Source: Streptomyces olindensis | GTDB lineage: Bacteria > Actinomycetota > Actinomycetes > Streptomycetales > Streptomycetaceae | Length of the DNA stretch: 64,000 nt | Reading direction: 5' to 3' | NCBI GenBank assembly: GCA_000696115.1 | Contig: JJOH01000020.1 | Coordinates: 62,001 to 126,000, forward strand | Part shown: positions 25,850 to 34,884 of the stretch, one piece after another | Position numbering within the stretch: position 1 is the first letter of the stretch | How the letters are laid out: each line of letters begins with the position of its first letter | The notes under the pieces: model-generated | Seen by the model: the letters and a program-made list of their open reading frames with translations, nothing else | What the model was told of the DNA's origin: nothing | Databases searched by the model: none | Position numbers and translations under genes: made by a program

Positions 25850-26107
25850 GCGGTGGTCGCGAAGGCGCCCCAGATCAAAGCCGTGATAGGCCCAGGCCTT
25901 TCCGTGGCTGTCCCGGCCGACCGGAGCACGGCGATCGTGCAGGTGCAGTACTCGGTGCAGCGGGCCGAGGTACGCCCCTCGTCCCCGGACGTGATCGAAC
26001 GGGCGGCCGAGAAGAGCGGGCTCAGGACCTCAGTCGGCGGCAGTGCATACGGCAGCAACGGCGCGCCCCCAGGCCCGTCATCCGGCCTCTGCCCAAGCGG
26101 TGGGTGA
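25850..26107 (+). pseudogene. Possible remnant of an MMPL-type transporter
   Basis: A short frame reads LSVAVPADRSTAIVQVQYSV, then VIERAAEKSGLRTSVGG, resembling the periplasmic-loop pattern of MMPL/RND lipid exporters. There is no start context, no membrane segment and an early stop. Assignment is weak. Confidence 0.25.
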
Positions 26108-26143
26108 TCGAGCGGACCACGCCGGCGAGCCGGCCGCGCTCCG

Positions 26144-26405
26144 CTACGGGATCGTGCCGGACGGATGGTGATTCGCCACCCACCAGGCGGCGACCCGGGC
26201 GCGGGAGCGGAATCCGAGCTTGGCCAGGATGTGCTCGATATGGCGGTCCACCGTGCGCGGTGCACAGGCCGAGCGCCGAGGCGATCTGCCGGTTGCTCAT
26301 GCCCTCGGCCACCAGCGCGGCCACCTCCTTTTCCCGGGGTGTCAGGGGGCATGAGTGGGCAGCTGAGGCACTGCGCCCGGCGTCGGCCGACGCCGCCCGG
26401 GCCAA
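26144..26405 (-). pseudogene. Remnant of a LuxR-type regulator (frameshifted HTH)
   Basis: LTPREKEVAALVAEGMSNRQIASALGL is the first half of a LuxR HTH. After an extra base near 26265 the second half continues in another frame as TVDRHIEHILAKLGFRSRARVAAWWVANHHPSG and stops at 26144. Only the C-terminal domain is recognisable, so the gene is both truncated and frameshifted. Confidence 0.65.
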
Positions 26406-26616
26406 TTCGACGGCACAGGCGCCTGGCGCCGACGGACCGCGCGGTGAGAGGAGCCGCCTGACGGTGTCGCCGATGCCTCGTCCAGGGCCTCGCGTGGTCC
26501 GAGAAGCGCTGTCACGTTCCCCTGCAGTCCCTGGCCCTTCGCCTCACTCACCGGCCCACGACGAGTCTCCGCACACAATTTCCTTCACTCGACCATGTCA
26601 AATAACCTAGTCAGAC

Positions 26617-26638
26617 GACATTGTCACTCGACAATGTC
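26617..26638. promoter_or_regulatory. Perfect inverted repeat upstream of the CYP102 operon
   Basis: GACATTGTC and GACAATGTC are 9-bp perfect inverted arms around ACTC, 52 bp before the P450 start codon. Size and form fit a TetR-family operator; the nearby TetR gene is the natural candidate, or the LuxR relic's lost system. Confidence 0.6.
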
Positions 26639-26690
26639 TGCCTGTAGGTTGGCGGTCATCGCTTGCCAGCCGTGATCGAAAGGCACGCTC

Positions 26691-29600
26691 ATGTCCCCTG
26701 CGCCCCTGTCCGAAACCGAGCCGATCCCCGAGCGCCCGGCTCTTCCCCTGATCGGCCATGCACTCGACATCCCCGGCGGGGCCGAAGGTCTCGCCTATGT
26801 CATGAAGGAGGCCAAGGAGCTGGGGCCGCTGTTCAAGCTCCGGATCTTCGGCACCGAGATCAACTTCGTCTCCGGCCTGGATCTCGTCTCCGAACTGGCG
26901 GACGAGAGCAGGTTCCGCAAGAACGTTCACCCCGACCTCGTGATCCTGCGGGAGATCGGCGGAGACGGGCTGTTCACGGCCTATGGCGACGAGCCCAACT
27001 GGCGCAAGGCGCACGACGTCCTGATGCCGGCGTTCTCCCTGGGCGCGATGCGGGGTTACCACGCGACGATGCTCAAGGTCGCCCGTGAGCTGATCGCCAA
27101 GTGGGACCGGGCGGCCGGGGAGCTTGCGGTGGACGTGGCCGCCGACATGACCCGGCTGACCTTCGACACGATCGGGCTGTGCGGCTTCGGCTACGACTTC
27201 GAATCCTTCCGCCGTGATGAGCCGCATCCCTTCATCACGGCGCTTGCGAGGGCACTGGACTTCGCTCAGGCCAAGGGCGAGTCCATCCCCGGGGCCGAGT
27301 TGTTCCAGTGGAAGAAGGCGGAGCAGTTCCGCAACGACGTCACCCTGATGAAGGACCTGGTCGACGATGTGATCCGGCAGCGCAGGGCGGACGGCGACCA
27401 GAGCACCGACGACCTGCTGGGCCGGATGCTGCACACTCGCGACGAGGTCACCGGCGAGCCCCTGGACGACGTCAACATCCGCTACCAGGCGATCACCTTC
27501 CTCATCGCCGGCCATGAGACCACCAGTGGCCTGCTGTCGTTCGCTCTGTACTACCTGACCAAGCACCCCGCGGTGCTGGCCCGCGCCCAGGCGGAAGTGG
27601 ACGCCCTGTGGGGCGATACGGCCGACCCCGACCCGCAGTACGCGGACATCGGCAAGCTCACCTACGTCCGCCAGATTCTCAACGAGAGCCTGCGGCTGTG
27701 GCCCACGGCGCCGTCGTACGCGGTCGAGCCCCTGGCCGACACGGTCATCGGCGGCAAGTACGCCGTGCGCCAGGGCGAGTCGCTGATGGTGCTGATCCCT
27801 CAGCTGCACCGGGATCCCGCCTGGGGGGACAACGTCGAGCTGTTCGACCCGGAGCGGTTCTCAGCCGAGCGGGAGGCCGCACGCCCGGTCCACCTGTTCA
27901 AGCCGTTCGGCAACGGCGAACGGGCCTGCATCGGCCGCCAGTTCGCGCTGCACGAGGCGACGCTCGTCCTCGCCCTGCTGATCCACCGGTTCCGCCTGAT
28001 CGACCACACCGACTACCAGCTCAAGATCAAGCAGTCCCTCACCCTCAAGCCCGACAACTTCACCCTGAACCTGGCCCGACGCGACAGCGGCGAGCGCCGC
28101 CTGCCCACAGCCACCGCTATCGGCGCACCCGCTGAACGAGCGCGGCCCGCCGCCCGGCGTGCGGCCGGTACGACACTGAGCGTGCTGCACGGTTCCAATC
28201 TCGGGACCTGCTCCGGCATCGCCGCTGACCTCGCCGTGGACGGCGACGAGCACGGCTTCGCCACCGCCGTCGCCCCCCTCGACGACGCCGTGGGCGAACT
28301 CACCGCCACCGGCGGCCCGGTGGTGATCGTCGCCGCCTCCTACAACGGCAGGCCCACCGACGACGCCGCCCGGTTCGTGTCATGGCTGGAGGAGTTGGAG
28401 CCCGGCTCGCTCGACGGCGTCCCCTACGCGGTGCTCGGCGTCGGCGACCGCAACTGGGCCGCCACCTACCAGCGCATCCCGACGCTCATCGACGAGCGGC
28501 TCGCCGCCGCCGGTGCGACGCCCCTGCTGGAGCGTGGCGCCGCCGACGCCGCGGGGGACTTCGCCGGCACCGTCGACCGGTGGACCGGCGACCTGTGGAA
28601 CGCTCTGCTGGAGAAGTACGGGAGCCCGGTGCAGGCCGGCGCCGAACCGACCGGACAGAGCGGCGAAGCCGACGCCGACCAGGGGCTGTACGAGCTTCAG
28701 GACGCAACGGAGTCGGTCACCGGCCCGCTCGCGGCACGGCACGGCGTACAGCCGATGGAGGTGCTGGACGCCTACGAACTGGTCGACATGGACCACCCGC
28801 TCGGTCGCTCCAAGCGCTTCATCCGGCTGCGGCTGCCCGACGGCGTCACCTACCGCACCGGCGACCACCTCGCGGTGCTCCCGCGCAACCCGGCCGCCCT
28901 CGTGCAGCGGGTCGCCGACCGCTTCGGCCTCGACCTGGACCGCACCGTACGGCTGAAGGCGCGCCGCCGCAGCCGGGGCGCGCTGCCCGTCGACCGTCCG
29001 CTGACTCTGCGTCAACTCCTCACGGAATTCGTGGAGCTGCAGGACACCGCAACCCGGGAGCAGGTCGCCGTACTCGCCGAGCACACCGCCTGCCCGCCGG
29101 AGCACCGCCCCCTTGCGGAACTCGCCGAGGCGAAGCCCGACGTCTTCCGCGAGCAGGTCACCGACGCCGGGTGCAGCCTCCTGGACCTGCTGGAGCGCTA
29201 CCGGGCCTGCGAGCTGCCGTTCGAGCACTTCCTGGAACTGCTGCCCGTGCTGCGCCCGCGCCACTACTCGATCTCCTCGTCCGCCGCGGCCGCGCCCGGT
29301 GAGGTGGACCTGATGGTGTCGCTCCTCAAAGCCCCGCACCGCAGCGGTGAGGGCACCTTCCACGGCATCGCCTCCCACTACCTGCAGACCGTCAGCGCGG
29401 GCGACACCCTCCAGGCGCGCGTGCTCCCCTGCAGCGAAGCCTTCCGTCTGCCGCAGGACCCGGCCGTCCCCGTGATCCTGATCAGCGCGGGCACCGGAGT
29501 GGCACCCTTCCGCGGCGCCGTCCTCGACCGGCTGCACGGCAAGGCGACCGGGACACTGCTGTGCTACTTCGGCTGCGACCACCCGGACGTCGACTTCCTC

Positions 29601-29915
29601 CACCGCGAGGAATTCCAGGCGGCCGAGGACGCCGGAGCCGTCAGCCTGCGCCCCGTCTTCAGCCACGCCCCCGAGGACGGCGTCCGCTTCGTCCAGGACC
29701 GCATCGCCAAGGAGAGCGCCGAGGTCTGGTCGGTCCTGCGGGCCGGAGGACGGGTGTACGTCTGCGGCGACGGGCGCCGTATGGCCCCCGGCGTACGCAA
29801 AGCGCTCCAGGCCGTCTACCGCGAGCACACCGGAGCCGACGCCGACGAGGCCGCCGCCTGGCTGACCGCCATGACGGAGTCCGGCACGTACGTCGAGGAC
29901 GTCTGGGCCGGCTGA
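26691..29915 (+). CDS. Self-sufficient cytochrome P450/reductase fusion (CYP102 type)
   Basis: The protein has 1074 residues, the length of the P450 BM3 family. The heme domain (about 1-450) has the oxygen-activating helix LIAGHETTSG, the E-x-x-R motif NESLRLWP, and the heme-thiolate motif FGNGERACIGRQFA. A flavodoxin-like FMN domain (about 480-640; VLHGSNLGTCSGIA, ASYNGRPTDDA) and an FAD/NADPH reductase domain (about 660-1074; RHYSISSS, ISAGTGVAPFRG, YVCGDGRRMAPGV) follow. Relatives hydroxylate fatty acids near the omega end using NADPH. It is the first gene of an operon with a flavin oxidase, an SRPBCC protein and an alcohol dehydrogenase. Confidence 0.93.
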   Translation: MSPAPLSETEPIPERPALPLIGHALDIPGGAEGLAYVMKEAKELGPLFKLRIFGTEINFVSGLDLVSELADESRFRKNVHPDLVILREIGGDGLFTAYGDEPNWRKAHDVLMPAFSLGAMRGYHATMLKVARELIAKWDRAAGELAVDVAADMTRLTFDTIGLCGFGYDFESFRRDEPHPFITALARALDFAQAKGESIPGAELFQWKKAEQFRNDVTLMKDLVDDVIRQRRADGDQSTDDLLGRMLHTRDEVTGEPLDDVNIRYQAITFLIAGHETTSGLLSFALYYLTKHPAVLARAQAEVDALWGDTADPDPQYADIGKLTYVRQILNESLRLWPTAPSYAVEPLADTVIGGKYAVRQGESLMVLIPQLHRDPAWGDNVELFDPERFSAEREAARPVHLFKPFGNGERACIGRQFALHEATLVLALLIHRFRLIDHTDYQLKIKQSLTLKPDNFTLNLARRDSGERRLPTATAIGAPAERARPAARRAAGTTLSVLHGSNLGTCSGIAADLAVDGDEHGFATAVAPLDDAVGELTATGGPVVIVAASYNGRPTDDAARFVSWLEELEPGSLDGVPYAVLGVGDRNWAATYQRIPTLIDERLAAAGATPLLERGAADAAGDFAGTVDRWTGDLWNALLEKYGSPVQAGAEPTGQSGEADADQGLYELQDATESVTGPLAARHGVQPMEVLDAYELVDMDHPLGRSKRFIRLRLPDGVTYRTGDHLAVLPRNPAALVQRVADRFGLDLDRTVRLKARRRSRGALPVDRPLTLRQLLTEFVELQDTATREQVAVLAEHTACPPEHRPLAELAEAKPDVFREQVTDAGCSLLDLLERYRACELPFEHFLELLPVLRPRHYSISSSAAAAPGEVDLMVSLLKAPHRSGEGTFHGIASHYLQTVSAGDTLQARVLPCSEAFRLPQDPAVPVILISAGTGVAPFRGAVLDRLHGKATGTLLCYFGCDHPDVDFLHREEFQAAEDAGAVSLRPVFSHAPEDGVRFVQDRIAKESAEVWSVLRAGGRVYVCGDGRRMAPGVRKALQAVYREHTGADADEAAAWLTAMTESGTYVEDVWAG

Positions 29916-29981
29916 CGCCGGTCGGCGCGCACTCCGCACATCAATGACCAAAGCCTTGCATCAGTGACCAAAGGACAGATC

Positions 29982-31388
29982 ATGACCGATACGCAGAGCA
30001 CTGCGGCCGCAGACCACCGCGGGAGCCGCACCACCGATGTCGTGGTGATCGGTGCGGGGCTGGCCGGTCTGACGGCGGCGCGGGAACTCGTCGCGGCGGG
30101 CAAGTCGGTGGCCGTGCTGGAGGCCCGCGACCGGGTCGGCGGCCGACTGCTCAACCACGACCTCGGCGACGGCCAAGTGACTGAGGTCGGCGGGCAGTTC
30201 GTCGGCCCGACGCAGGACCACATCCTGGCGCTGGCCAAGGAGGTCGGCGTGGCCACGTACCAGGCCGCCGTCCCCGGCGAGACCGTCTACGTCAACGACG
30301 GCAGGGCCAAGCGGTTCACCGGGCACACCCCGCCGGACCTGTTCGCGCTGCCGGACATGGGTATCGCCCTGGCCCGGATCGGCCAGGCCGCGGCCAAGGT
30401 GAACCCGGCCGCCCCGTGGCAGACCCCCGACGCCCGCGAACTGGACGGCATGACCTACGAGACCTGGCTGCGCAAGGCCGAGATCACCGGCGACGCCGTC
30501 GACATGATCAACCTCTTCCTCAACTCCGCCTACGGCGGCGAAGCCCGCGACGCCTCCGCCCTGTTCAGCCTCTGGTACGTCTCCACCTTCGGCAACGAGA
30601 CCAACCCCGGCACCATGGAACGCGGCACCGGCACCACCGGCGGCGCCCAGGACAGCCGGTTCGTCGGCGGCTCCCAACTGGTTGCCCAGCGCCTCGCCGA
30701 GGAACTCGACGGCCGGGTCCACCTGTCGGCGCCGGTGCGGCGCATCAGCCAGGACTCCACCGGTGTCACCGTGGTCTCCGACGCCGGCGACTGGCGGGCC
30801 GACCGAGTGATCGTCGCCGTACCGCCGCTGGTGGCCTCACGGATCGTGTGGGACCCGCTGCTGCCGGCCCAGCAGGACCAGCTCTTCCAGCGGCTGCCGT
30901 TCGGCACCCTCATGAAGTGCGTGGCCGTCTACGACAAGCCGTTCTGGCGGGAGGACGGGCTGTCCGGCATGGGCCTGCTGCGCGGCGGCTCCCCCATACG
31001 CGAGATGTTCGACAACACCCCGCCCGACGGCGGACCCGGCGTGCTCATGGGCTTCCTCGGCGGCAAGGAATGGCGCAAGTGGGCCCACCGCCCGGCCGCC
31101 GAACGCCGCGGCGCCGTGCTGCGCTGCTTCGCCCAGGTCGTCGGGGACCGCGCCTTCGACACCATCGACTACGTCGAGCAGGACTGGACCGCCGAGCAGT
31201 GGACCCAGGGCGGCCCCACCTCCGTCGCCGCCCCCGGCGTGCTCACCGACTTCGGCCAGTGGATGGGCCGCCCCCACGGCCACGTGCACTGGGCGGGCGC
31301 CGAGTTCTCCCCGTACTGGAACGGCTACATGGACGGCGCTGTCCGCTCCGGCCGGACAGCGGCCGCCGAACTCCTCGACCGCGACTGA
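29982..31388 (+). CDS. Flavin-containing amine oxidase-type oxidoreductase
   Basis: The protein is 468 residues from the ATG at 29982 (AAAGGA upstream; a GTG 18 bases earlier is less likely). The Rossmann FAD motif VIGAGLAGLTAARELVAAGKSVAVLEARDRVGGR, the RWGGQF-like EVGGQFVGPTQDH and the C-terminal HWAGAEFSPYWNGYMDGAVRSG place it in the monoamine oxidase/phytoene desaturase-like group. The substrate is not clear; in this operon it may oxidise a product of the P450. It lies 66 bases after the P450 stop. Confidence 0.85.
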   Translation: MTDTQSTAAADHRGSRTTDVVVIGAGLAGLTAARELVAAGKSVAVLEARDRVGGRLLNHDLGDGQVTEVGGQFVGPTQDHILALAKEVGVATYQAAVPGETVYVNDGRAKRFTGHTPPDLFALPDMGIALARIGQAAAKVNPAAPWQTPDARELDGMTYETWLRKAEITGDAVDMINLFLNSAYGGEARDASALFSLWYVSTFGNETNPGTMERGTGTTGGAQDSRFVGGSQLVAQRLAEELDGRVHLSAPVRRISQDSTGVTVVSDAGDWRADRVIVAVPPLVASRIVWDPLLPAQQDQLFQRLPFGTLMKCVAVYDKPFWREDGLSGMGLLRGGSPIREMFDNTPPDGGPGVLMGFLGGKEWRKWAHRPAAERRGAVLRCFAQVVGDRAFDTIDYVEQDWTAEQWTQGGPTSVAAPGVLTDFGQWMGRPHGHVHWAGAEFSPYWNGYMDGAVRSGRTAAAELLDRD

Positions 31389-31423
31389 GCCCAAGAGGCA
31401 CCGACAAGAGAGGGAAACCACCC

Positions 31424-31912
31424 ATGAACCACTACGTCGTCACCGAGACCGCCGTCATCGACGCCCCCCTCGGGCGGGTGTGGGACGTCATCTCCCGCAC
31501 CGACCGGTACGCCGAGTGGGTCGCCGGCGCCATCGAGGTCACCGACCACCACGGCGTCGCCACCGTCGGCAAGACCTACGCCGAGCGCAACCGCACCCTC
31601 GGCCCCCTCAAGACCGACTCGGTCTGGACCGTCAGGGAGATCGAACCCCTCAAGCGCCGCGTCGACACCGGCACCGGCTTCGCCCCGCTCCAGGACGTCA
31701 CCAACACCTTCGAGTTCCGCCCGGTCCAAAGCCCGGACGGCCGGGACACGACCGAAATGACCTACCAGGTGGAGTACACCATCCCCCTCGGCCCACTGGG
31801 CCTGCTCCTCGACTCCATACAGCAGCCCGCGATGCGCGCCGGCATGCGTACGTCCATGGCCAACCTCAACACCCTGATCCGATCGGAGGACTCGGGCACC
31901 GGCCGACGGTGA
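31424..31912 (+). CDS. SRPBCC/START-like ligand-binding protein
   Basis: The protein has 162 residues. TETAVIDAPLGRVWDVISRTDRYAEWVAG at the N-terminus is the standard opening of polyketide cyclase/dehydrase-type SRPBCC proteins, which form a hydrophobic cavity for lipids or aromatic compounds. It sits 35 bases after the flavin oxidase with an AGAGAGGG-like ribosome-binding site. Residues 10-103 are duplicated, degenerate and inverted, near 25.3 kb. It may carry or modify the operon's hydrophobic substrate. Confidence 0.8.
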   Translation: MNHYVVTETAVIDAPLGRVWDVISRTDRYAEWVAGAIEVTDHHGVATVGKTYAERNRTLGPLKTDSVWTVREIEPLKRRVDTGTGFAPLQDVTNTFEFRPVQSPDGRDTTEMTYQVEYTIPLGPLGLLLDSIQQPAMRAGMRTSMANLNTLIRSEDSGTGRR

Positions 31913-32053
31913 CGCGGGAGCAGCGGTCGCCCGCCGCTTGCGGGCCGGGGTCCTCGCCGCCCCTGGCCCTCCCGCCCCTCCCCTCCCCTCCTCCTGCTCT
32001 CCCCTGCCCTTCCGGAAGGTCCATCCCCTTCTCAGAAAGCCGAGGTTCACATC

Positions 32054-33118
32054 ATGTCCACCACCATGCTGGCCGGACGCCTCCACCTGGACACCCGCAC
32101 CTTCGCGGTCGAAGAGGTCCCCGTTCCCGTCCCCGGTCCCGGAGAGGTGCTGATCGAGGTCAGGGCCGCCGGAGTGTGCCTGTCCGACGTCCACCTGATC
32201 GACGGCAGCCTCACCCCTGCCTTTCCTGTCGAGGCGGTCACCCGTTCGGGCGCGGTCACCCTCGGCCACGAAGTCGCGGGCGTCATCCACGCGCTGGGCC
32301 CCGGCCTGTTGGGGGACTGGGCCCCCGGCATGCGCGTCGCCCTGCAGGCCGGCCAGGCGTGCGGAGCCTGCACCGACTGCATGCGCCGCTCCCCCTGTCC
32401 ACGGCCGCTCACGCGCGGCGTCGACTACGACGGCGGCTGGGCCGAGTACGCCGTCGCCCGGGAGGACACCCTCGCCCCCATCCCCGACCACCTGCCCTTC
32501 GACCAGGCCGCCATCATCCCCGACGCGGTCTCCACCCCGTATGCCGCGATCATCGAGACCGGGGCGGTCCGGCCGGCGCAGTCCGTCGGCGTCTGGGGCG
32601 CCGGCGGTCTGGGCGCCCACGGCATCCGGCTCGCCCGCCTGGCCGGCGCCGCGCCCGTCATCGCCGTCGACCCGCTGCCCGAGGCCCGCGAACGGGCCCT
32701 CGCCTTCGGCGCCGACCTCGCGCTCGACCCCGCCGACCCGGGATTCGCCGCAGCCGTGGGCCGGGCCACCGGCGGCCGCGGCCTCGACGCCGCCTTCGAC
32801 TTCGCGGGTTTTCCAGCGGTCCGCGAGCAGGCTGCCGCGCTCCTGGGCGCCGGCGGTGTCCTCGTCCTGGCCGGCCTCACCCCGGAACCGCTCACCATCA
32901 CCGACAGCACGTCCTTCAGCTACCGCGGCAACCAGATCCGCGGTCAGTACGGTTCCGGGCCCGAACACGTGACCCAGCTCATCCGCCTGGCCGCCGCCGG
33001 CAGGCTCGACCTGGCGTCTTCCATCACCGATCACATTCCCCTGGCCGAAGCGGCCGACGCCGTCACCCGGCTGGAGAAGAAAACCGGCAACCCGATCCGC
33101 CTCGTCCTCACCCCGTGA
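32054..33118 (+). CDS. Zinc-dependent alcohol dehydrogenase (MDR family)
   Basis: The protein has 354 residues. Catalytic zinc ligands are Cys in AAGVCLSDVH and the GHE of LGHEVAGVIH. The structural zinc lobe is GQACGACTDCMRRSPCP. The nucleotide fold shows VGVWGAGGLGAHGIRLARLAGA. It should oxidise an alcohol to an aldehyde or ketone with NAD(P). As last gene of the CYP102 operon it could take the hydroxylated product further. Confidence 0.88.
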   Translation: MSTTMLAGRLHLDTRTFAVEEVPVPVPGPGEVLIEVRAAGVCLSDVHLIDGSLTPAFPVEAVTRSGAVTLGHEVAGVIHALGPGLLGDWAPGMRVALQAGQACGACTDCMRRSPCPRPLTRGVDYDGGWAEYAVAREDTLAPIPDHLPFDQAAIIPDAVSTPYAAIIETGAVRPAQSVGVWGAGGLGAHGIRLARLAGAAPVIAVDPLPEARERALAFGADLALDPADPGFAAAVGRATGGRGLDAAFDFAGFPAVREQAAALLGAGGVLVLAGLTPEPLTITDSTSFSYRGNQIRGQYGSGPEHVTQLIRLAAAGRLDLASSITDHIPLAEAADAVTRLEKKTGNPIRLVLTP

Positions 33119-33566
33119 ACCATCGACGCGTTCAATAAGGTGTCAGCATTCCGCGACCGGCACCATTCGGCCCGTCGAACACGAGGCCAACTGCCACGCT
33201 CAACACCAGCCCAACCGGCTGCCCACGCGGGGAATTCACCAATCAGTCGATCACTCAGCGAATGGCTACGAACGAGTCCGGTCACCAATTCCCGGCCGGT
33301 CGATCCTTTCTGAGGATTACACGTGTCGTGTGACCGTCCCTTTATCAACTTCCCATACCCAAGTCGGCGTCAGACTTGCTAGATTGACGCCCGCGCCTCC
33401 GAGACGAAGTCAGGTGGGTCTCGCAGTTCCACAGAGGCAGAATTCCCCCCTAAGCCTTGACCGAGGCTTTCTCTGGATGCCCGAAAACCGTAACGTCTGA
33501 GCCTTGCTGCTTCCAGCCACGCCCTTCGGCACCCAAACCCCCAACACATCAGAAAGCGCGCAAGTG
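33119..33566. other. Long intergenic region before the SGNH hydrolase
   Basis: 448 bp without a gene. Noted inside are a GGCGTCA/TGACGCC inverted repeat (33366-33372 with 33385-33391) that may be an operator, and an A/T-richer stretch near 33320-33390 likely to hold the promoter. The remaining 175-nt leader is unusually long and could be structured, but no known riboswitch pattern was recognised. Confidence 0.45.
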
Positions 33567-34742
33567 ATGAGATCCTTTCAGCGTTTCGGCCCTCCGCTGG
33601 CCGTCTCCGCCATGGCGGTCGTGCTGAGCACGCCCGGACTGGCCGCCGCCGACGAGGCGACCGGCGGCAAGGACACCACGTACTACATCTCGCTCGGTGA
33701 CTCCCTGGCTTCTGGCTACCAGCCGGACGTCGACAAGGACACCGACGTCGCCTACACCGACCAGCTGTACGCGCAGCTCAAGCAGCGCACCCCCGGACTG
33801 AAGCACATACGCCTGGGCTGCACCTCCGAGACCACGGAGTCCTTCATCGACGGCGGGAAGTGCGACTACCCGGACGCCAAGTCCCAACTGGACGCCGCAC
33901 TGAAGGCCATGGCCCAGCACCAGGGCAAGGTCGCCTACGTCACCCTCAGCGTGGGCGCCAACGACATCCTCCTCAACTGCGTCACCCCGGCCCGCACCCT
34001 CGACGGCGCGTGCCTGAACAGCAAGAGCCAGACCATGGCGAAGAACCTCGCCCAGATCGCGGGCACGCTCCGCAAGGCGGGCACGGACAACACCCAGTTC
34101 GTGGGCTCGACCTACCACAACCCGTTCCTGGGAGCCTGGCTGCAGGGCCCCGCGGGGCAGCAGGCCGCCAAGGACTCGGCACCCCTGCTCAAGGCCGCCA
34201 ACACCGGGATCGCCCAGGTGTACAAGTCCACCGGCTTCAAGGTGGCGGACGTGGCCGGGGCCTTCTCCTCGGACGACTTCACCACCCAGGTGAACGTGCC
34301 CGGTGCGGGCGAGGTGCCGGCCAACGTGGCCAAGATCTGCCAGCTGACCTGGGCGTGCACGAAGCAGGACCCCCACCCCAACGCCGACGGCCACAAGGTG
34401 ATCGCAGGCGCCTTCGCGGCGGTTCTCGCCGAGAACGGCGCGCCCGGTGCGGGAGAGTCCCCGACCCCCAGCGAGCCGGCCACGCCCGGTGCGAGCGAGT
34501 CCCCGACGCCCAGCGAGCCGGCCACACCTGATGCCGGCGAATCCCCGGCCCCCAGCGAGTCCGCCGCCCCCGGGGCCGGCACCGACTCGGGCGCGAACAG
34601 CCCGACCGTCAACGGCGATCTCGCCGAGACCGGCGCGTCGAGCAACACTCCCGTCCTCGCGGGTGCGGGTCTCGCGGTCGTGGTGGTCGGCGCCGCCGCG
34701 GTCTACTTCGCGCGCAAGCGCCGTACAGGTGAAGAGAGCTGA
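33567..34742 (+). CDS. Secreted, wall-anchored SGNH/GDSL hydrolase
   Basis: The protein is 391 residues from the ATG at 33567. A signal peptide (to about residue 28, GLAAADEA) is followed by the GDSL block YISLGDSLASGY, block III LSVGANDIL, and the Asp-His block DPHPNADGH, forming an SGNH lipase/esterase. Residues 290-350 are a Pro/Ser/Thr linker with repeats such as GESPTPSEPATPGASESPTP. The end LAETGASS, a hydrophobic helix and FARKRR is a class-E-type LAxTG sortase signal, so the enzyme is probably linked to the cell wall. Confidence 0.88.
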   Translation: MRSFQRFGPPLAVSAMAVVLSTPGLAAADEATGGKDTTYYISLGDSLASGYQPDVDKDTDVAYTDQLYAQLKQRTPGLKHIRLGCTSETTESFIDGGKCDYPDAKSQLDAALKAMAQHQGKVAYVTLSVGANDILLNCVTPARTLDGACLNSKSQTMAKNLAQIAGTLRKAGTDNTQFVGSTYHNPFLGAWLQGPAGQQAAKDSAPLLKAANTGIAQVYKSTGFKVADVAGAFSSDDFTTQVNVPGAGEVPANVAKICQLTWACTKQDPHPNADGHKVIAGAFAAVLAENGAPGAGESPTPSEPATPGASESPTPSEPATPDAGESPAPSESAAPGAGTDSGANSPTVNGDLAETGASSNTPVLAGAGLAVVVVGAAAVYFARKRRTGEES

Positions 34743-34768
34743 CCGTAGTCGGTAGACCGCCTCAAGCA

Positions 34769-34802
34769 GCAGGCCGCTCGCCGTGTCGCGGGCGGCCTGC
34801 TC
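34769..34802 (+). terminator. Terminator hairpin after the SGNH hydrolase gene
   Basis: AGCAGGCCGC (34769-34778) pairs perfectly with GCGGCCTGCT (34793-34802), 26 bases after the stop codon. Confidence 0.55.
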
Positions 34803-34884
34803 GGCTCGGCTGCGGACGGCCGGGGTCCAGACCCCGGCCAACCGGGGGAACCGTGGGGGATCTCCGCGTACGTGATGCGGGTGA

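Noticed and set aside
31913..32053. Small gene between the SRPBCC and dehydrogenase genes
   Set aside because: The 140-bp gap is C/T-rich and gives no credible product; treated as intra-operon spacer.
34490..34590. CRISPR-like or tandem repeat array
   Set aside because: The repetition encodes the Pro/Ser/Thr linker of the SGNH hydrolase; no spacer-repeat organisation and no cas genes anywhere in the window.
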